A stretch of 64,000 nucleotides of DNA from Tragulus kanchil. Lineage: Eukaryota > Chordata > Mammalia > Artiodactyla > Tragulidae. The position numbers were made by a program, and so were the translations under genes. This document shows, one piece after another, positions 63,226 to 64,000 of this stretch. Under the pieces are notes generated by a model. That model made no database searches. It was not told the DNA's origin and saw only the letters and a program-made list of their open reading frames with translations. The stretch spans positions 5,828,001 to 5,892,000 of the forward strand of contig JAIOJX010000004.1 of assembly GCA_022376925.1 (NCBI GenBank), read 5' to 3'. Positions within the stretch are counted from its first letter, which is position 1, and each line of letters begins with the position of its first letter.

Positions 63226-63712
63226 AATTGAAAGATACTTGCTCCATGGGAGAAGAGCTATGACAAACTTAGTGTATTAAAAAGCAGAGACAGGTTTTCC
63301 CAGTAGTCATGTACAGACGTGAGAGCTGGACCATAAAGAAGGCTGAGTGCTGAGGAACTGATGCCTTTGAATTGTGGTGCTGAAGAAGACTCTTGAGAGT
63401 CCCTTGGACAGCAAGGTGATCAGAACAGTCAATCCTAAAGCAAATTAACCCTGAATATTCACTGAAAGGACTGATGCTAAAGCTGAAGCTTCAATACTTT
63501 GGCCACCTGATGTGAAGAGACAACTCAATGGAAAAGACTCTGATGCTGGGAAAGATTGAGGGCAAGAGAAGAAGGGAGCAAGAGAGGATGATGAGATGGT
63601 TAGACAGCATCACTGACTCAATGAACATGAATTTGAGCAAACTCCAGGAGAGTGAAGGTCAGAGGAGCCTGTTGTGCTACAGAGAGTCATGACTTAGTGA
63701 CTGAATGTGTCC
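61293..63712 (+). mobile_element. BovB LINE, second copy, inactive
   Basis: RT remnants include HLTCLLRNLYAGQDATVRTR (61656-61715), GVHQGSILSPCLFNLYVEYI, the catalytic motif in RYVDDTTLMAE (61878-61910; the usual YADD has become YVDD) and KAGLRLSIQ. After the duplicated block the 3' part continues to a BovB-like end near ACAGAGAGTCATGACTTAG (63680-63698). Stops and frameshifts occur in several places (for example around 61560-61620). This element is independent of the one at 45.8-50.1 kb, and its RT core appears twice because of duplication R. Confidence 0.88.
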
Positions 63713-64000
63713 CGCCTCACGGAGGCTGTTGTGAGGTGTAAGATGAATCACATGGAAGTTCTCTGCATACTGCCTGGCACACAATAGCATTTAGTGTATG
63801 GTTGTTGCCCTTTCTACGGTTTTATGTTAATGCGAGTCTATAGTCTTGCTTTTGAATGCAGTCTTGGTCTCTAAGCATATACTGAGTGACAAGGAAAGGC
63901 TTGAATGGGAAGGTGGTCCAGAGGGTTTGGCTGGTGAGATCTGTAGGAGAAAGAAGCTGAGGGGGAGACTCACTGGCCACTATAAGGAGCACTGGACCTG

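Larger units (their letters stand above)
30277..64000 (-). other. Probable GLRA1 intron 3 (and beyond)
   Basis: No further coding exon was recognised in 33.7 kb upstream of exon 4 on the gene strand. I looked specifically for exon 3 (encoding NVSCNIFINSF and SIAETTM) and did not find it. In human GLRA1 the 5' introns are long, so this stretch is most simply intron 3. It is filled with SINEs, LINEs and nine of the 18 tandem duplications. Stretches where I recognise nothing are 30372-31380, 31446-32030, 36640-37290, 54999-55330 and 58808-59180. Confidence 0.65.

Noticed and set aside
30277..64000. GLRA1 exons 1-3
   Set aside because: I looked for sequence encoding NVSCNIFINSF, SIAETTM and the signal peptide on the minus strand and found none. 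They probably lie beyond the window.

Overview
This is vertebrate nuclear DNA from a ruminant artiodactyl. The evidence is BovB (RTE-clade) LINE copies, Bov-tA/Bov-A SINEs, CHR-1/CHR-2-type tRNA-Glu SINEs, and an artiodactyl L1 3' end, next to older mammalian repeats (L1M, L2, MIR, MLT1A). No bacterial-style genes, operons or CRISPR arrays are present. The species cannot be fixed from sequence alone. I recognise no Bov-A2 dimer, and an unfamiliar tRNA-derived SINE family is abundant. This makes me suspect an early-branching ruminant (for example a chevrotain) rather than cattle, sheep or goat, but that is low-confidence inference.

The only protein-coding gene I can support is GLRA1 (glycine receptor alpha-1 subunit), on the minus strand. 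Its last six coding exons (human numbering 4 to 9) lie between 30276 and 1846. Exon 9 carries the M3-M4 loop, M4 and the stop. Exon 8 carries M3, exon 7 M1 and M2, exon 6 loop C, exon 5 the Cys-loop, and exon 4 the mid extracellular domain. All splice sites are GT/AG and the exon lengths and phases are consistent. Exons 1-3 were not found, so 30277-64000 is probably intron 3. Positions 1-1845 are 3' UTR and 3' flank.

The dominant structural feature is a set of 18 head-to-tail duplications, each about 1.0-1.2 kb in period and nearly identical between copies. They lie at 5.0-7.2, 8.1-12.5, 12.4-14.8, 15.7-17.9, 24.0-30.4, 34.5-36.6, 38.6-42.9, 43.4-45.7, 46.3-50.6, 51.0-55.0, 56.6-58.8 and 61.1-63.2 kb. 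Several are chained, so some segments occur three times. The first copy often degrades into an error-rich continuation of the following sequence before the second copy begins. This looks like unmerged overlapping contig ends, not biology. It duplicates GLRA1 exons 4, 5 and 8, and one exon 4 copy is frameshifted by two missing G bases in G runs.

The rest is introns filled with repeats: BovB reverse-transcriptase remnants at 45.8-50.1 and 61.3-63.7 kb, L1 fragments, an MLT1A LTR, a decayed ~35-bp minisatellite at 18.0-20.2 kb interrupted by an LTR-like insertion, a retroposed U6 pseudogene (3390-3495), a tailless U2 fragment with perfect target-site duplications (31399-31430), and at least ten independent insertions of the unfamiliar SINE in two length subfamilies. 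I see no convincing new functional system. The most novel biological items are the SINE family and the minisatellite.
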